From NCBI GenBank assembly GCA_013397115.1, contig VWZW01007677.1, positions 218,990 through 282,989 of the forward strand: a stretch of 64,000 nucleotides of DNA, read 5' to 3'. Position 1 is the first letter of the stretch. Each line of letters opens with the position of its first letter. A program made the position numbers and the translations under genes. Shown here one piece after another: positions 37,013 to 49,371 of the stretch. Source of the stretch: Edolisoma coerulescens (Eukaryota > Chordata > Aves > Passeriformes > Campephagidae). Below the pieces are notes generated by a model. That model was not told where the DNA came from and did no database searches. It saw only the letters and a program-made list of their open reading frames with translations.

Positions 37013-39467
37013 GCATCTCCTTGCTAAATAAAGCTGTCCTGTTCTCTGTAATTTTGATTTTGGTATGAAGCCATTGGCTTTATGACTGCATGAGTGCAAG
37101 TTTCCTGTGCATGTGGCATTGCCTGATGCTCAGATGAGAACATCATGTCAGACATGTTTAATCATAACAGTGTTTATTCCTTTTACTCAGAATGTACCCC
37201 CTTCATGACAAATGTACGTAAATGCTGAGATAAAAACAGCATTTGACAAGATAGTTGGATATGTTTCATTTTATTAACACATTAGTCAACTTATTCTGCT
37301 GAAAGTAATATGTGAATAGTAGATATGTATAAGATTAGCATAATTTTTTCAGTCAACATTTGTTCTGTGAGGTTTTTGATTACATTATTTTAATTAAGCA
37401 ATAAGTCATGACAAGCACAGGATTTCATGGTGAGTATAGTGCTCCTAACAAGGTATTATAAAGCATGTGGCTGAAAGCTGAATGATTGTAACCATTCAAA
37501 ATGTGCATTAATAATTCCACGAGACTGACTAGAGTGCCCTTTGGTTTCTTTAATTAAGTGTATATTATTGAACAAGAAAAGCATTTACTGGTCATAGTCA
37601 TCAGGACCAAGACTCTGCTCTTGGACAGTGAGAAAGCTCTGTTTGTGTTCTAAAGCCTTCTGTGCTGTCTCTGGGATTAGTTTGCTAATGAAACCACACT
37701 GTAACTTTTAAATAGATTTGGAGCACATTATAATGACCATGAAGGAAGCCAAATGATCTGCCTGGAATTGCACGATGTAGTAGGTGCTCCATGTCAGAAA
37801 AAATGAAGATAAATGAGATTTTGGACGCAAAGAAAGTACATATTTTCTAAATCAGGCCTGCCAGTCAGAGATTGGGAAATAGAAAATATTTCATTCCTTC
37901 GTACCTGTCCACTAGAAAGCAAAGAAGAATCCTGAACCAGAAATGCTTTGTATGTAACAAAGTCTTAGATTAACAAATGTCTGTTTATTTCAAACAGTCA
38001 TTACATGGTTTTTTGCACTTTCACTTAAAGATGCAAAGTAATTTGGATTTCTATGGCCAGGGTCTCAAAGTAATTAAATGTCTTTTTTGTGATTGTTGTT
38101 CTTGAAACAAAATTACTGAAGTAAACCTGGAGCTTATAGACCTGTGTTGGGTTTTGATATTACTTTGTGGATACTTAAATAGGAAAGTGCAAACGATAAT
38201 TTCTGGACCTATGAGCATGTAAATCCTCACAATTTCATAAAATATTTCATTTTTGTTGTTGTTCACTAGTCCCACCTATTTTTAATAACCGTTTAATGAG
38301 GTAAGTGAAAGGTGATGTCTTCTCCTCCCTCCAAAACCAGTCATCTGGTAGGCATGTGATTCTATTATACAAGAATACAGTCTTTCCTCCTTCTAGTAGC
38401 CTGATCTGAGTAACTGAATGGAATAAATCTTGAGATAGTTCTGAGGTATCTATTGTTCTTTTTCCATGTAACAACTCCCCTTTTTTAATGTGTCTGTCAT
38501 TAATTAAAATATTCATATTTTTAAATTCAGGTCTGTTCAGACAACAAGCAAAGTGATGAAGTATATTGTTATATTGCCCAACTGATTTGCTTATGCTGGA
38601 TATAAACTGTTTTAGGAGAATCTTCCAGATGTTGTGGAAGAACAGATTGGGCTCCAGAACTTGGTATGAGGAAGTAACAAGCATTAGCCTGAAATTCCTT
38701 ACAGAGTCTACAAAGGACTAAAATATTAGAGTTGACTTGGTCAGGTGTTCTGTTGGTTTGGTTTTGGGGTTTTTTTTGAGGAGTTGCAACTTCCCACATC
38801 TTCGAGTTGTACAATATCACCAGAAGTGACATGCTGTATATGACAAAAGGGGAAAGTGAACCAGTATCTCAATACCAAGTCCTCTGAGAGATTGAAATCT
38901 CCTGTCTGAATATAAGTGGAATGGTAAGGAGGAAGTGGTTCTCTCGGAATCCAAATGTGTGTGCTTCAAGTGAAAAAAAACTTCAAGAACTACTGCTTGA
39001 ATCAATCTTATGCCATTTGCTGTCATCTAATTCCTAGGAATCCTGTTTGCAGAAAATTAGACTTGGAACACAGTTTGTTTCTTGTATTAACCTTAGTAGT
39101 GAGTGTGAAGGCTCATACATAATATGAGCGGGGTGAAATAGGGTTAAAAAGTGTCATGAGATTTCATAAGCATTCATGCATTTTATCTGACTTGGGGCAT
39201 TGAATCCATGGAAACATTGGCTTTTACACATCATTTTCTCATTCACAAAATTAAGTAATTACATCCTGGGAGAAATGCACTGGCATTGAATATACAGTAT
39301 CCAGACTATGCCACTACAGGTAGCAGATTGAGTTTAACTAGCCATATGGATTGTAATTGTCTAAGTATGATTAATTCATAATGTTTGTTAATTTTATGCC
39401 TTATATTATGGTTTGTTACTATAATGTCAGTCTTTTCTCTTTTTTTTTTTGTTTCTTTTTAATCTAG
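37013..39467. other. Presumed intron of the dynein remnant
   Basis: No intact exon is found. A stretch at 37612-37680 weakly recalls 'TELPENLKALF..CAM' of dynein AAA1. The 145-codon minus-strand frame at 38247-38684 has no recognisable domain. Both are discussed as findings. Confidence 0.35.
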
Positions 39468-39660
39468 GTTTTGATGAGAGCCCTCAAGGGATTTTAATCT
39501 TATGATGCTCACTAATGATGCCCTTATATTCTGGGGTCTCATCAATAGCTTGTTCCCCTTGCTGGAAGTTTCACGGAAAAGGGTTCTGAAGTTAGAACAG
39601 ATGGTGCATCAGTCCATTGCAGAACTCTGTTTTCAGCCAGAGGAAAACTTTATGCTGAAG
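39468..39660 (+). pseudogene. Frameshifted dynein heavy chain exon (before AAA2), DNAH9/11/17-like
   Basis: A very good acceptor (a long T run, then AATCTAG) precedes the block. Codons 1-9 read 'VLMRALKGF', then TAA at 39495-39497. One frame over, the DNA continues 'LTNDALIFWGLINSLFPLLE' and then 'VSRKRVLKLEQMVHQSIAE' and 'CFQPEENFMLK'. In DNAH9, DNAH11 and DNAH17 the two parts are one sentence, roughly 'VLMRAL(R/K)DFN.PK...DDVP.F.GLI.DLFP..DVPRKR...E...KQS..EL.LQPE..F.LKV'. An extra T in the TTTT run and about six missing bases at the 'NLPK' position explain the break. The donor side reads AAG|GTGGAA, poor for a splice site. The 'VLMRAL' and 'PRKR' words point to the beta-type outer-arm family rather than DNAH5/8. 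A homopolymer sequencing error could explain the extra T but not the other losses. Confidence 0.85.
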
Positions 39661-40146
39661 GTGGAAATAATGGTTTTCTGCTTAGCTTATTGTAAATTCT
39701 AAATGGGGTGATTGAAGACTATAATGATCACTGTTGTTTGATGCCTATGAATTTCAACATCTGGCTAATGCCTTTACCAGCCATAACAGTAAGAAAAGAC
39801 ACTGTCGACTTTTCTGCTTCTTTCTCTTAAATAGATTATAGCATGTGTATACATATGTTTGTACATACACACAAACATGTAAGCTTGCATATGACATTGT
39901 GTGCATATAGACTCCATATACGTAAATCACTGTCTATATTAATATCTAATTTACACAATAATTAAATGGAATATTACTTAACAACATTTCGATGCCAACA
40001 CCAGGCTTTCTATTTTTATCACCCAAATTTGATTTCTACTTCAACAATCAGAATTATTTTAAATCACCTCTTTATCTACTCTTGCCTACAGATCCAAGCC
40101 ACTAACCCAAAGTAAACTAGCAAACATATCTTTGCTTCTTATGCAG
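39661..40146. other. Presumed intron
   Basis: AT-rich sequence with a pyrimidine-rich end (TTTGCTTCTTATGCAG) that forms an acceptor for the next block. No AAA2 P-loop exon is recognisable. Confidence 0.4.
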
Positions 40147-40270
40147 GTTCAAAGAAGAAGGCACTAGCGGGACTGACAGAGATGGTCTTTTTAAAGGAGG
40201 CTGAAGATCACTTTCTTCAAAGTGATGGACCTCATTGCCTCAACGTTTGTCATACTTGACTTTTCAGCAG
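40147..40270 (+). pseudogene. Heavily decayed dynein AAA2 exon
   Basis: The block is bounded by ATGCAG and by CAG|GTAATT. Reading 'AGGTTCAAAGAAGAAGGCACT' in one frame gives 'FKEEGTSGTDRDGLF', which lines up with 'FIHHATREWKDGLF' of DNAH9/11/17. After a shift, 'EDHFLQSDGPHCL' (from 40204) lines up with 'EQANLKHDGPKWI'. The spacing from GATGGTCTT (40181) to GATGGACC (40224) is 43 bases where the family has 48, so five bases are missing and the frame is lost. The following invariant 'VLDGDIDP' is not readable. It follows the block at 39468 in the same order as in the family. Confidence 0.5.
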
Positions 40271-43004
40271 GTAATTCACTAAATCACCAAAGTCATTAGT
40301 CTGTTCTGTCATTACACTATAATTTACTTGATGGACTATTGCTAACAGGAATCGTGGTTGAAAAATAATATTTTCATAGTGAAGTTAAAAAGCTATTTCT
40401 CTACTTACGTTGTTTCTCTGCTTGGTTGTACTTCAATCTAGATAATGAAAACAGTTTAGGAAGTTTCATGTTAGAAATTCAGATGGTATTGTCTTAACTT
40501 ATTCAGCAACTTGGCCCGGTATTCTTGAAACAAACTGCCAAAATCTCTAACAGCATTGTACTTTTGTTGTTTTGCGTTTTTTTGGTTTGGTTTTTCTTTT
40601 TAACAGTCTGGCTCTGTAAAAAAAAAATGGAAACACATACTGAACTTCAGGCACATGCTGTGAATGCTTTGAATTCAATGGAACCTTAATCACAGGCTTA
40701 AGATGTTGTTCTGAATTTGGACTGAAACAGCTAACAAAACACTCAAACAAAATCCAGCAGTCTGGTCACCATTTAACATTGTTATGGGTTTTTGCCCCTG
40801 AAGATGTGATGCTTGTAGATTTTTGCCACAGTTGTCTAGTCAATGAATTATTCAGGCCAGGCTTATAAAGTGCCTGTTGATAAAAAGAGTGGTTAAATCA
40901 TTAAGTTTTTGAAGTAACTATGTGGGAAGTTAAAATTATTTTTCTGTATTTCTTCATTCTTTTCAAATTGGCAGTGTATTTGTAACTAATGCTGCCCAGT
41001 GTCAGCCACAAGAGGGTATAACGATATATGCAAGTGATGTATCTGTGATCAGATGGAATAGGAGGAGGCTGACAGTAGCTTGGTGATCAAAGGACAATGC
41101 TGTTGACAAAATACAAAAATCAGTGACCACGGAACTGTGATTCCTATTATCTGCTAATATTTTTTCTGTTTTTTTTCTTATAGTGTGAGTTGCAAGACAT
41201 CTTCCTGTACACATCAATTAATTGATTTAATTTCTGTATACTCGAGTTTTATACTGGACTGACACTTTTTCTTCTCTTCTTTTCCTCACAGATGTAGTGA
41301 AATTCATAGCAACACCCACAAAGTAAGGTTTTATGTGTTAATTTCCTTTTCAGGGAACCAGTAATAGTGGCATCAAATGCCCATTCATCAGTAAAATAAA
41401 AACACTCTACTTCTTTCAACATGTTAAGCTCCCTAAACAGACTTTAATGTGATTTATATGTATTGCTGTAATGATCACCAAGACACATGAAATATAAATC
41501 AATACATAGTAAAGCATCTGGGATTTGGTGAGTGGTCTTTCTGTTCAACACTTTTCTACTGTGCTGGTTAGTTATACCTTTGTCCCTTCCTCAACATCAC
41601 TGTTTTGTCTCACAATGGTGACTGCAACGACTGAGGTAACTAGCAGAGTTACTTTCTATCAGTTTCAGAGAATCCTAAGAAATCGGCAAATTGGACTTGG
41701 CTCTCCGAGTTTCTTAATGGGATGGAAAGTAATCAAAAAAGAAGAATGTCAAAAGTACTGAGAGGTGGCCAGTGCTACAAATATGAATAAAACAGCAGCG
41801 AGCACTGTTTTGGGTAGCTAGATCAGCTAATCATGCATTTGCTACACCATTCTCAAAAGTGTGTTGAAATCCAGTACAAGGCCATGCTAGACACCTCCTA
41901 GTGTCTGATGATCCAGCCACAGAGCAGATGGAGAAAGAGAAGAGGATAGCAATTTGCAGCATGGTAAGGCTTAGTAGGGATTTCATACCCCTTGACCTAT
42001 TGACTGCTTCCCCTGCTTCTTTCTTTACTTTTTTACCACTGCATCATGACTCTAACATCTGAAGGGCATATGAGGCCTGTTCCCCACCAGGCATACAGTT
42101 CACCCTTCTGTCTGAAATCCTGTCTTGCTTATTCATGCTTCCAGTTCCAGAAAGGCTAAGGTTTTTTTTTTATTTTGCAGGTACTTTCCAGGAAAAAAAA
42201 TGGAGATGCATTTAACGATTGCTTCTGTGGATTTTCACTTGGCCTAGGATGAGAGAGCTCTAAGGATCAACCGAGGTCTGAGCCAAGCTTATCTCCATAG
42301 GGTATTCATCAGGTCTGCTAAGCCAGATCTTGCAGTATGAGTGCAAAGCCTCTCTGGTGCATAGATTTACTATACTGAGTCCTATTAACATGCATGGCTG
42401 TGCTGTATTTTAAGATCATAGCATTTTATTGAAATTGCAGTAGGGATGTCTGTCTTATGTCAGGAAGATACAAGCACTAGGGTAGTTAAGTTCTGTCTTT
42501 CTTTCTGTGTGCTTAAAACATCTAGATTACTTTTTAGCTCATCTCTTGGATAAAAAAAGAGCACTGCTGCAAAGAGCAGGGTCGGGCAAAAACTGCTTTG
42601 AGGGGACTGTGTACGCTTCATGATAATGTAAGTTAGAAACATCTGAAAATGTCGTGTAACACTGGCCCAACCTTGTCTAGAGAAATAAAGCAATCATTTG
42701 AGAATTTCCGCTTCTATATATCAGCTCTTTCTGAAGTAGCCTAGTTTTAATATTTCCCAAGAGGATAACTCTTATTTGTCTTCTTATTCCTTCTTCTTCT
42801 TCTCTTAAATAAATATTCCAGAGTAGTTATTGGGGGTGGGAAATTCTTTATATAAATCTGGGGATTTCTTACAGGTTTTTTAGTCCTACAGGGATGTTTG
42901 TAAAATATATTTGTCTGTGTCAGGTTATCAGTTATCTTTAATTTTAAAATCTTGTGACTCTAATTTCTAACAAGTAGAAGCACTGCCAGCTGTGACACTA
43001 TCTT
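40271..43004. other. AT-rich DNA, possibly intron of the dead gene
   Basis: A miniature block at 41292-41322, between CCTCACAG and GTAAGG, weakly recalls 'SNERIALTP' of dynein AAA2 with indels. Otherwise I see nothing. The frame at 41525-41761 has no domain. Confidence 0.35.
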
Positions 43005-43104
43005 TCACAGAATCACAGAATATACTGATTTGCAGGAGATGCACAAGGATCATCGAGTCCAGCTCCTGGCCCTGCACAGGACCATCCCCAAGAGTCACAT
43101 CATA
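43005..43104 (-). mobile_element. CR1 LINE 3' tail fragment
   Basis: It starts with the inverted tail TCACAGAATCACAGAATAT, then 'ACAAGGATCATCGAGTCCAG', 'CTCCTGGCCCTGCACAGGAC' and 'AGTCACATCATATG'. These are the 3' UTR boxes of the same CR1 subfamily as at 60.0 kb and as the 3' end of the large copy at 4.04 kb. Only ~100 bases are present. Confidence 0.9.
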
Positions 43105-43344
43105 TGACCAAAATGCTGAAATGGGGAAAAGTCAGGTAAAAGAAATTATATTTTCAAACACGCTCCATAAATATCTGCTTTGCTTGCTTGGGCTTTTTAA
43201 GGGAAATATTTTTGCAAAACAATATGTGTGTTTAAGTTCAATACTTCGAAAGCATACGCAGCATAACCAGTAGAACAACAGATTCTATGAATCCCAGCGT
43301 GAACCTTGGATAAGTTGAGCAAAATTGGTACATTTTGCAAATCC

Positions 43345-43408
43345 TTTTGGTTTGGTTTTTTTGTTGTTGTTGGTTTTGGTTTTTGGGGGTTTTGGGGGTT
43401 TTTTTTGT
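43345..43408. repeat. G/T-rich low-complexity tract
   Basis: Runs of T alternate with GG, GTTGTTGTT and GGGGG over about 60 bases. It is the complementary type of the A/C-rich tract at 1963-2105. Confidence 0.85.
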
Positions 43409-44026
43409 AGATTAGGTAATGTTATCTATATTTTGATGTCTTATCTTATAGTTTATTTTTAGAGGATATATTTTCCTTCTTTGTTTCTATGCATTTTCTC
43501 TGCATTTCATACAGGCAGCAGACCATGTTTTGTTTAATTTATTGTTCCCTTTATTTTTTCTCTTTTGTTTATTAAGCCAAACACTTTTAAACAAATACCA
43601 GCAATGGAGAAATTCTGTTAGAATATATTTCAGGTATTGCAAGTTCAATGCTAACCTTCTAAATTTAATTTTTTAATGCTTCTTTTTCTACTTATTTTTT
43701 CTGCATATGAAATGATCAGAATTCAGGAACATATTTCCAACCTATAGCCAGATAAAGAGAAAATGTAGCTATGCTCTGGCATTGTCCTTGTCATTAGAGG
43801 CTAAAGCTGCAGCATAAGAACTATCCCAACTTGAAGTTAATGTCATTGTGAAGCGACATTAGCCTTAAGACTTTCGATACTGTGACCATCTGGTGTTTGT
43901 TCATCCTTCAGTGGAGGAGCTGTAAGTCTCTAAAGATATATTCAAGGATAAAATAGGATAAAAGAATGACTAACATAATACGTAGCAATGGCTAAAGGAA
44001 ATTAACTTTCAAACTTCAGCTGAAAG

Positions 44027-44074
44027 TTTTCAACATAGTGTAAAAAAACTTGTTTTCAACAAGTGTAAAAAAAC
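44027..44074 (+). repeat. Short imperfect tandem repeat with hairpin
   Basis: Two copies of 'TTTTCAACA(TA)GTGTAAAAAAAC' (44027-44049 and 44053-44074) are separated by three bases. Across the junction is a perfect 7-bp stem, ACTTGTT/AACAAGT (44048-44064), with a 3-base loop. Confidence 0.8.
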
Positions 44075-44884
44075 CTAAGTCTGCCACAGTCCATGATAGG
44101 CCAAATAGATTGTGCTTGGTGGAGATATTTGCCATATTCAACTGAATCAGTGAAATGTCATGGACAATAATGAGGTCAGTGAATGGTATTGCTATTACTT
44201 CTGTGCAGCGTACACTTTACATCAGTTTCAGAAATGCCTTCAATAATACTGGTGTGATCAAAATAAGTGTAATCATGATCAGACTGTGATACATGAATAA
44301 CCACACACACAAAAATGATACATATCATGCTATATAAGCAATTGTCCAATACAGAGCAATCAAATTCATAGCTCAAAAACCTTCACTTGTATGGTGGATC
44401 TCAAAATGGGAATTCTTCTCTCTCTACATGTATGTTTGGTGTTTTCTGTGAGGTGCCTGTCATTTTAACAAAAGTGACATGCAGAGTAAAGTGGAAAGGT
44501 CCTGTTTCAACCTGGGAAGAGGGTGGGGCAGACAGATGAATTGTTCCGTATTTTCTATGAAATCTTAATTGATTAGACGATCACCTTTATTCACCACAGA
44601 AAGACTTCTTTCTTTATGATGGATACAACAGCAGGAGAGCAAACTGTTGGAATTGATATACTTTGTTGCTTATCTGAAAGGAGATTTTTTGCCCTAATTT
44701 TGCACAATAGTAGAAACTTCCTTTAAATCCCATTTTCCTAACCAGCGCCTAGAATAGCTCTTGTTGTTAGATTCTAAGGACTCTATTGTGGCTTTTAAGC
44801 CAGAGCCCGCAGTAGGGGTTGTGGAGGGATGCACCGCCCCCAAGAAACTCCTAGAGGGTTTGTACTTGAGGACAAATCTGATGA

Positions 44885-45025
44885 TAGAATTTAAAAATGG
44901 AACAGACCATTGTAGATCATCCAGTCCTCCTATCTGCCAGCACAGGATTTTCCCTCCCAGATATTCTTAATGCATTGTTCAATGTAAAAGTCTCAACTCT
45001 GGGAGTTTCCAAAGCTTTGCTTGGA
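44885..45025 (-). mobile_element. Probable old CR1-like LINE 3' fragment
   Basis: 'ATAGAATTTAAAAATGGAAC', 'AGACCATTGTAGATCATCCAG' type sequence, a C-rich box and 'CTGGGAGTTTCC' follow the order of the inverted 3' end of old CR1 copies. The tail repeat is reduced to GATAGAATTT. Divergence is high. Confidence 0.45.
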
Positions 45026-48000
45026 AAATTTTTGCCTCCTTTTTTCCCTCAGAAGTAGGAGGACACAGCAGCAGCCATGACCATGTCTTTTAATATATAT
45101 CTGTGTGTACTTTGGACTGGCTTCTGCCTGCTGGCTGGTGTGAATAGGGGGCAGATGGATACGACATTTCCCTTTACTGTCTCCAGATGACTTAAAAATA
45201 CCACGTGATCCCTGTGCCCTAGGAGGAGATTTGGAACTGCCTTAAACCGTCACCTGTGCTTTAATGAATGTCTCAGATTTTGTAAAGTGTGATCTAAAGT
45301 GTAATTGCTCAGTTCTGTAATGCAGTGCAGTTAATTTGTGTTTCAGTCAGAAAATTTTGTCCTAATTTTCTGGGTGGTGATTACTCTCCCAACCAGTGAA
45401 ATTGGCTTGAATGTTCCAGTGCATTTTGTTTACTGTTTGAAGGGTGATAAAACTCTCATGTATTATTTCTTTTTTGGAGAATAATAGTAGTGCATTCTTC
45501 AGTGTTCAGTGTTGATATATCCGTCTTCCAGGAGGATTTTGAGAGGTTTCAATTATTCAATATTTCACAACACTATTGTAAGTGCTACTGGAAAGCAGAC
45601 ACTGGATTTTCAGAAGTTATTCAAGTCTGTAGTGTAGATGAGCCCCCAATCCTGCAAAAAAAGTCTTGTATTTAACACTGTTTTATGTGAGCAATACTGT
45701 CAGATTTATAAATATCAACTCAGAGCTTGATGAATCCATGGAATAAACATATTAATGCTGAAGTATGTTGTCATTTACACTTCAGGTAGTGCCTATGAAG
45801 TCTCCAGTGTCTTTGGATTATTGTAATAAGTAGTGTAAATAGGACTGTGTTCTGCAGGGAGTTGTGTGGGATATAAGTGTTGTACAAAATCTGCCAGTCA
45901 TGACCATAATAGTCATAGAAAAACCTGAAGGTGCCATGAAGATTAAATTTCCATTGGTGTATGTGCCATTGTTCTTTGAGAATCAGTATATGAAACAATA
46001 TTAAGTTTTTAACTCAAGTGATTGGAGGTTAATGTTGAGCAAAATGCAATTTAAAGGGGTTTTTTCCACTTTCAAAAGCATATTTTTAAGTCCTATTTGT
46101 CTGTGCATTCTTAAGTGGGGAAAAAAAATTCTCTAACATAGGACTAGCAAAGAAAATCCTTAGAGGCAAAGAGAACTTTGTAAGTAGAAGAAGTAGAAGG
46201 GGTAGAAGCAGATGAAAAGCCACTTAAAATGCAACATGGCCCATTTCCTTGATCTCGTGATATGTAGTAGACCCAAGAAATCATCAAAATGTTTTCATTA
46301 ATGCACATTTTGCAAGATCTACAAACCATGATTGTTCAGGTGATAAACTATTGTAGTGTTTTGTGGGAAAAAAATTGGTTTTAGTTGGACACTCTATGAG
46401 TCCTGTTCAAACAAACATTGCAACTACTTAGTAACATGCAGGTGGCCATGACAATGAGCTCTTGCTTTTTTTGATGAAGTTCTGTTAGCACCAAGTAATG
46501 GAAGTATTTCCGTAAGACTTCCAGGGATTGAAATGAGCCATTTTTGAGCAGTGTATTTATCTGCAGTATCCAGAGGTGACACTGCCTACGTGAATACATT
46601 TAACTCAGGCTGGAGTTCATAAATAAAATTACCAGATTAATCAAAGCATCAGGCTAGCTTGCCACAAAAGAAATGTTTCATTTTAGATGCTAAGGTATTT
46701 TCCATTTTACAGCTACAGACAGACTTAAGGTAGGAAGTCAGATTTCAATATCTAAAGTTCTTTGTCAGTTTAATTAACTGTTGTCTGGCTTTCTAATAGT
46801 TTCAGAATCTGATTTCAGTTTGATTGCTGTGGTGCCTGGGAGGAACCACAAAAGAGTACCTCTTCCAAAATCAGATGAATTTTAGAGCTGTTCCTAAGAG
46901 GCATTTTCCATCCACATCATTGTCCTGCTTCATTTGTGCCACCTTCCCTTTCCAGGTAGAAAAAATACATGGAGCATTCTATAATTCCCGAATAAAATTT
47001 CTCTCCAAAACCTCTTTCAGACTCTGTGCCTTTCCACTTCCCATTAAGTGGCAAAGACTTCATAGTTGTCATGTTCTGGGTGTAAAGATACAGATGCATT
47101 TCCATTTCTGTGAAATGGCAGCACAGACAGCATGATTTTTTACCCGTATGTTTTTCAGTTTACTTATAGTTTGTTTGTTCTTTGCAAAATATATTGAAGA
47201 CTGTATGTACCTACATTTCCCAGCAGTTCCTTCACTACATTTTGCACACTTCTATTCACCCCTGCAGTGACCTCATGGGCTTTCTGCCATCTGTCATTGT
47301 TCCTTTATTCTAATGTACGGTGCAGTCTCACGTAATTTATGACTTCGCCTGATATTTATTAGATAGACAGGATTATTGCCCACAGATGGCTGTGGTTCAC
47401 AGCCAGAGGCATCTTCACAGAACTAGTGGGAAGAGATTTATTCCTGTTACCATGTGACTTCTACTGTAAGCTAATTTTAGCTCTGGGTTTCTCTTGATAC
47501 GTTAAAATGAAACAAGAACTCTGGGTCAAATTTATTCTTGTCTCAAGTGATGCAGTTCCATTTATTTCTGTTGAGTCATACCTGTATGTCAGGTGTGAAA
47601 TTAGCCATCCATTTTTTTCATTAGTAAAATAAAATATATGAGAGTGTATTTTAACTACAATGCATGTGTGCACTTACAAATATTTCTGGTCTTGAAGCTG
47701 CACCTTTGGAGCAGAAACAACAGAAAAGTCATACAGTTGTTGCCAGTAGATGACATTGTCTGCCAGCTTTACATTTTCTCTGCTTCTTTTTATGGGCCAC
47801 TGGAGTCATATATTCTGTCATTCTCAGTGTGAGACTCGGAACATTTCTTTGGCAAAGTCAGGGAGACTGGCGTGTTGAAAGTGAGCCAACACAGTCAGGT
47901 GGTTTCATTTGTACTTGATTTTGAGACTAGTTCTTGCAGCAGATAGGACACGAAAATTGTATTGTATTTTTTTGGTGTGTTTGTTTCATTGCTAGTGAAA

Positions 48001-49371
48001 CAGTTCCTGCTGGGAAATTTAAGAAATCTAATTGGTAATAAAATACGCTGAGTTGAACCAGTGGCTTTTCCAATATCTGCGAATTCTATTCAGTATGGTG
48101 CAGCCTTAAGTGGGTCTATGTTATAACATTGCAACTAACAATACACAAATTAAAGTGCCTACATATTTCCTTGCTGTAGACTGAAGCAGAAATTCCCAGC
48201 CTCCAGACTGTAATCTATAGGGAGTTTATAAGATGTTGGGCTTGAGGGGAATGGTGCTTGAAACAAAAGCCATCTGGAATACACATTATGAGATTCTGCC
48301 ACAGGAGAGCTAGGAACAGAAGTAGGCATAGGAAAATTCTGCATTCTCACGCTGCAAGGTGCTAGGCATCCTTTCCATTTCACTGGGAACTCAGTGGCAA
48401 TTAGGAGCACTCAGCACTTCCAGCTTTATGTAATTCAGGAATGCCATAATTAGTTAAATATGCTAAACCAAAAGATGGAGTAAGTAAATATGCTAGGTGA
48501 GGTTCTGCCAGCAAAGTTATTGATGCCAGCATCAATATAAATTCCCACTATTTGTCATTACAAATAACAACAAAAGTTTTGTTGTTATGGCAAAGCTGAT
48601 GTTGATAGTATTTTTAATGTTTTGCTTTTCTGCTTTTCTGCATTGAAGCTAATCTGGACTGATGCTTGTGAAGAGCACATCTGATCATACTTCCTGACAT
48701 GTATGTTTCCTCTGTTTTGATAGTGCAACTTGAAAACCATTGCATTTTCCTCAAAATGGCACAGTAACAGTATTTCCATTCTGCTCCTTACTGTCCAGCC
48801 TGGTTTTCAAAGATGCTTGTTATGGATGAGAGAACAGAAAGGTAAAGAGAGCATGCTTGCATGTGGAGGATTTGTAGTTGTTTGCTTTGACAATATGAAC
48901 TTAACACTGTTTTGTCCTTCTGTGGTCATTAAAGTTGAGCTGGCACAGAAAAGAGTGCAATACATGCCCCACTGGAGGCTATAAAGCCTGTGTAGGTGGG
49001 TCAGCGCATCCGGGAACAAGTTCACTGTTTCAGGTGCAACGCCTGCAGGATTTGACCGTACGGAAAAGTATCTCCTCACCCTTTACTAACAACGTTTCTA
49101 GAAGGCACAGGCTAATTTCAGATTTGACATGTGAAGACACAGAGAAGAGCCACTGACACAGCAGGTGCATTTAAATATAACTGTCTAATTATACTGTGAT
49201 GCAAGTTTGCTCCCAAGAAACTAAATGTACAGTGCCATGGGAAACATGGTATCTGCCTGTCATGCTGTTAAATAGAAAAGCAGTCTTCAGCAGTCAAGCA
49301 CGTTTCATTTATGAAATCATAAAAATCACAGTGTGGTAAACATCTGATCATACCTGTTCTTAATCAAGTAT
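45026..49371. other. Featureless DNA, about 4.3 kb
   Basis: A 103-codon frame at 46824-47135 (plus) faintly resembles a dynein AAA3 segment (see findings). A GTAGAAG-type purine run lies at 46180-46210. Nothing else is recognisable. Confidence 0.4.
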
